Below, one piece after another: positions 5,113-5,631 of a stretch of 5,631 nucleotides of DNA. The stretch is taken from contig JALRBB010000091.1 of assembly GCA_023257915.1 (NCBI GenBank), positions 1-5,631 on the forward strand, written 5' to 3'. Source of the stretch: Quisquiliibacterium sp. Lineage in GTDB: Bacteria > Pseudomonadota > Gammaproteobacteria > Burkholderiales > Burkholderiaceae_E. The notes beneath the pieces are model-generated. The model saw only the letters and a program-made list of their open reading frames with translations. It was not told where the DNA came from and did not search any database. The translations under genes were made by a program, and so were the position numbers. How positions within the stretch are numbered: position 1 is the first letter of the stretch; each line of letters starts with the position of its first letter.

Positions 5113-5631
5113 AGCACCGGGGCGCCAGCGCTGGCCAGCAGACCGGTCAATGCAATCAGTGGAAGCCCGATCAATGCGGTCTGGTCACTGCCGTCTATCG
5201 CTTCTAGAAGAGCGATTCCCAGGCCCTCGCATTTTGCCGCGCCGGCGCAGTCGTAGGCAGGCTCGCGCGTCAGATAAGCCTCGATCTGATGTGCGTCGAG
5301 CTTGCGAAATCTGACCATGGTGGGCACCAGTTCGACCCGTTCGAAGCCATCGGCCTGACAGATTAACGCGACGGCGGTGTTAAAGGTGACACAGCGCCCG
5401 GATGCGGCCATCAATTGGGCCCGCGCTCGCGCATGATCGCCGGGCTTGCCGATCGAGAGCACACCGTCCAGCGTGGCTGTCTGGTCCGAACCGATTACCA
5501 ACGCCTCGGGATGCGCTTTCGAGATGGCTCTGGCCTTGGCCAGTGCGAGCCGGATTGCGGTCTGCGCGGGCGTCTCGCCAGGCAGCACGGTTTCGTCGAC
5601 GTCCGGCGACATCACTTTAAAGGACTGACTG
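5109..5631 (-). CDS. yceF: Maf-family nucleotide pyrophosphatase YceF, N-terminus cut by right window edge
   Basis: Maf/HAM1-like pyrophosphatases hydrolyse non-canonical or modified NTPs; E. coli YceF prefers 7-methyl-GTP. The visible 173 residues read in frame to the edge, beginning SQSFKVMSPDVDETVLPGE, which matches the family segment ahead of PDVDET. The GTG near 5615 is therefore internal, not the start, and about 20-25 N-terminal residues with the SxSxxR phosphate loop are off the window. Seen are the SPDVDE motif, VIGSDQTATLDG with the conserved catalytic-type Asp, IGKP, SGRCVTFNTAVAL, the YDCAGAAKCEGLGIALLE stretch and the ending LIGLPLIAL. The KCEG and GLPLIAL regions resemble E. coli YceF more than YhdE. 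It overlaps the downstream methylase gene by 4 nt and is the upstream member of that pair. Confidence 0.93.
   Translation of the reverse strand, partial: SQSFKVMSPDVDETVLPGETPAQTAIRLALAKARAISKAHPEALVIGSDQTATLDGVLSIGKPGDHARARAQLMAASGRCVTFNTAVALICQADGFERVELVPTMVRFRKLDAHQIEAYLTREPAYDCAGAAKCEGLGIALLEAIDGSDQTALIGLPLIALTGLLASAGAPVL

Noticed and set aside
5109..5615. YceF starting at an internal GTG near 5615 as a short complete gene
   Set aside because: The frame stays open to the window edge and upstream residues (SFKV before MSPDVDE) match the family, so the gene is cut by the edge rather than short.
1..5631. Defence system, mobile element, CRISPR array or tRNA
   Set aside because: No direct-repeat arrays, transposase or integrase motifs, long terminal inverted repeats or tRNA-like cloverleaf were seen; all large frames are explained by housekeeping families.

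Overview
The window looks like a chromosomal housekeeping region of a GC-rich (roughly 60% by eye) proteobacterium, most likely a betaproteobacterium. Three things support this: a clear RNase E N-terminus, the divergent rne/rluC pair with yceF nearby (also found in enterobacteria such as E. coli), and a HAD phosphatase - Rieske protein - SppA - RsmI-like methylase block that I associate with betaproteobacteria. I see no insertion sequence, integrase, tRNA, rRNA or CRISPR array. No gene looks broken; the two outermost genes are simply cut by the window edges.

Layout, left to right. Positions 1-603 (minus) hold the first 201 codons of rne, which runs off the left edge. Positions 604-1031 are non-coding and read best as a long structured 5' leader of rne. 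It has several perfect or near-perfect hairpins and a good extended -10 promoter at 1021-1050, which lies over the start of rluC. On the plus strand, four tightly packed genes follow: rluC (23S rRNA pseudouridine synthase, 1032-2063), a HAD-family phosphatase (2063-2752), a small Rieske [2Fe-2S] protein (2757-3200) and a single-domain SppA-type S49 signal peptide peptidase (3197-4222). Their junctions are 1-nt overlap, 4-nt gap and 4-nt overlap, so they are very probably one translationally coupled operon. On the minus strand, converging on sppA, come an RsmI-like tetrapyrrole-methylase-fold protein (5112-4246) and, overlapping its start by 4 nt, yceF (Maf-type m7GTP pyrophosphatase, from the right edge to 5109). 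The 23-nt convergent junction holds two hairpins that share one arm.

Functionally the region is centred on RNA metabolism and quality control. RNase E processes and decays RNA, RluC modifies 23S rRNA, the RsmI-like protein is a candidate rRNA/RNA methylase, and YceF removes a modified nucleotide from the pool. The HAD, Rieske and SppA genes look co-transcribed with rluC but have no obvious mechanistic link to it. In E. coli, rluC and yceF are neighbours; here the four genes from the HAD phosphatase to the RsmI-like methylase lie between them. The least understood items are the RsmI-like paralogue with altered motifs and an Arg-rich tail, the orphan Rieske protein, and the rne leader.
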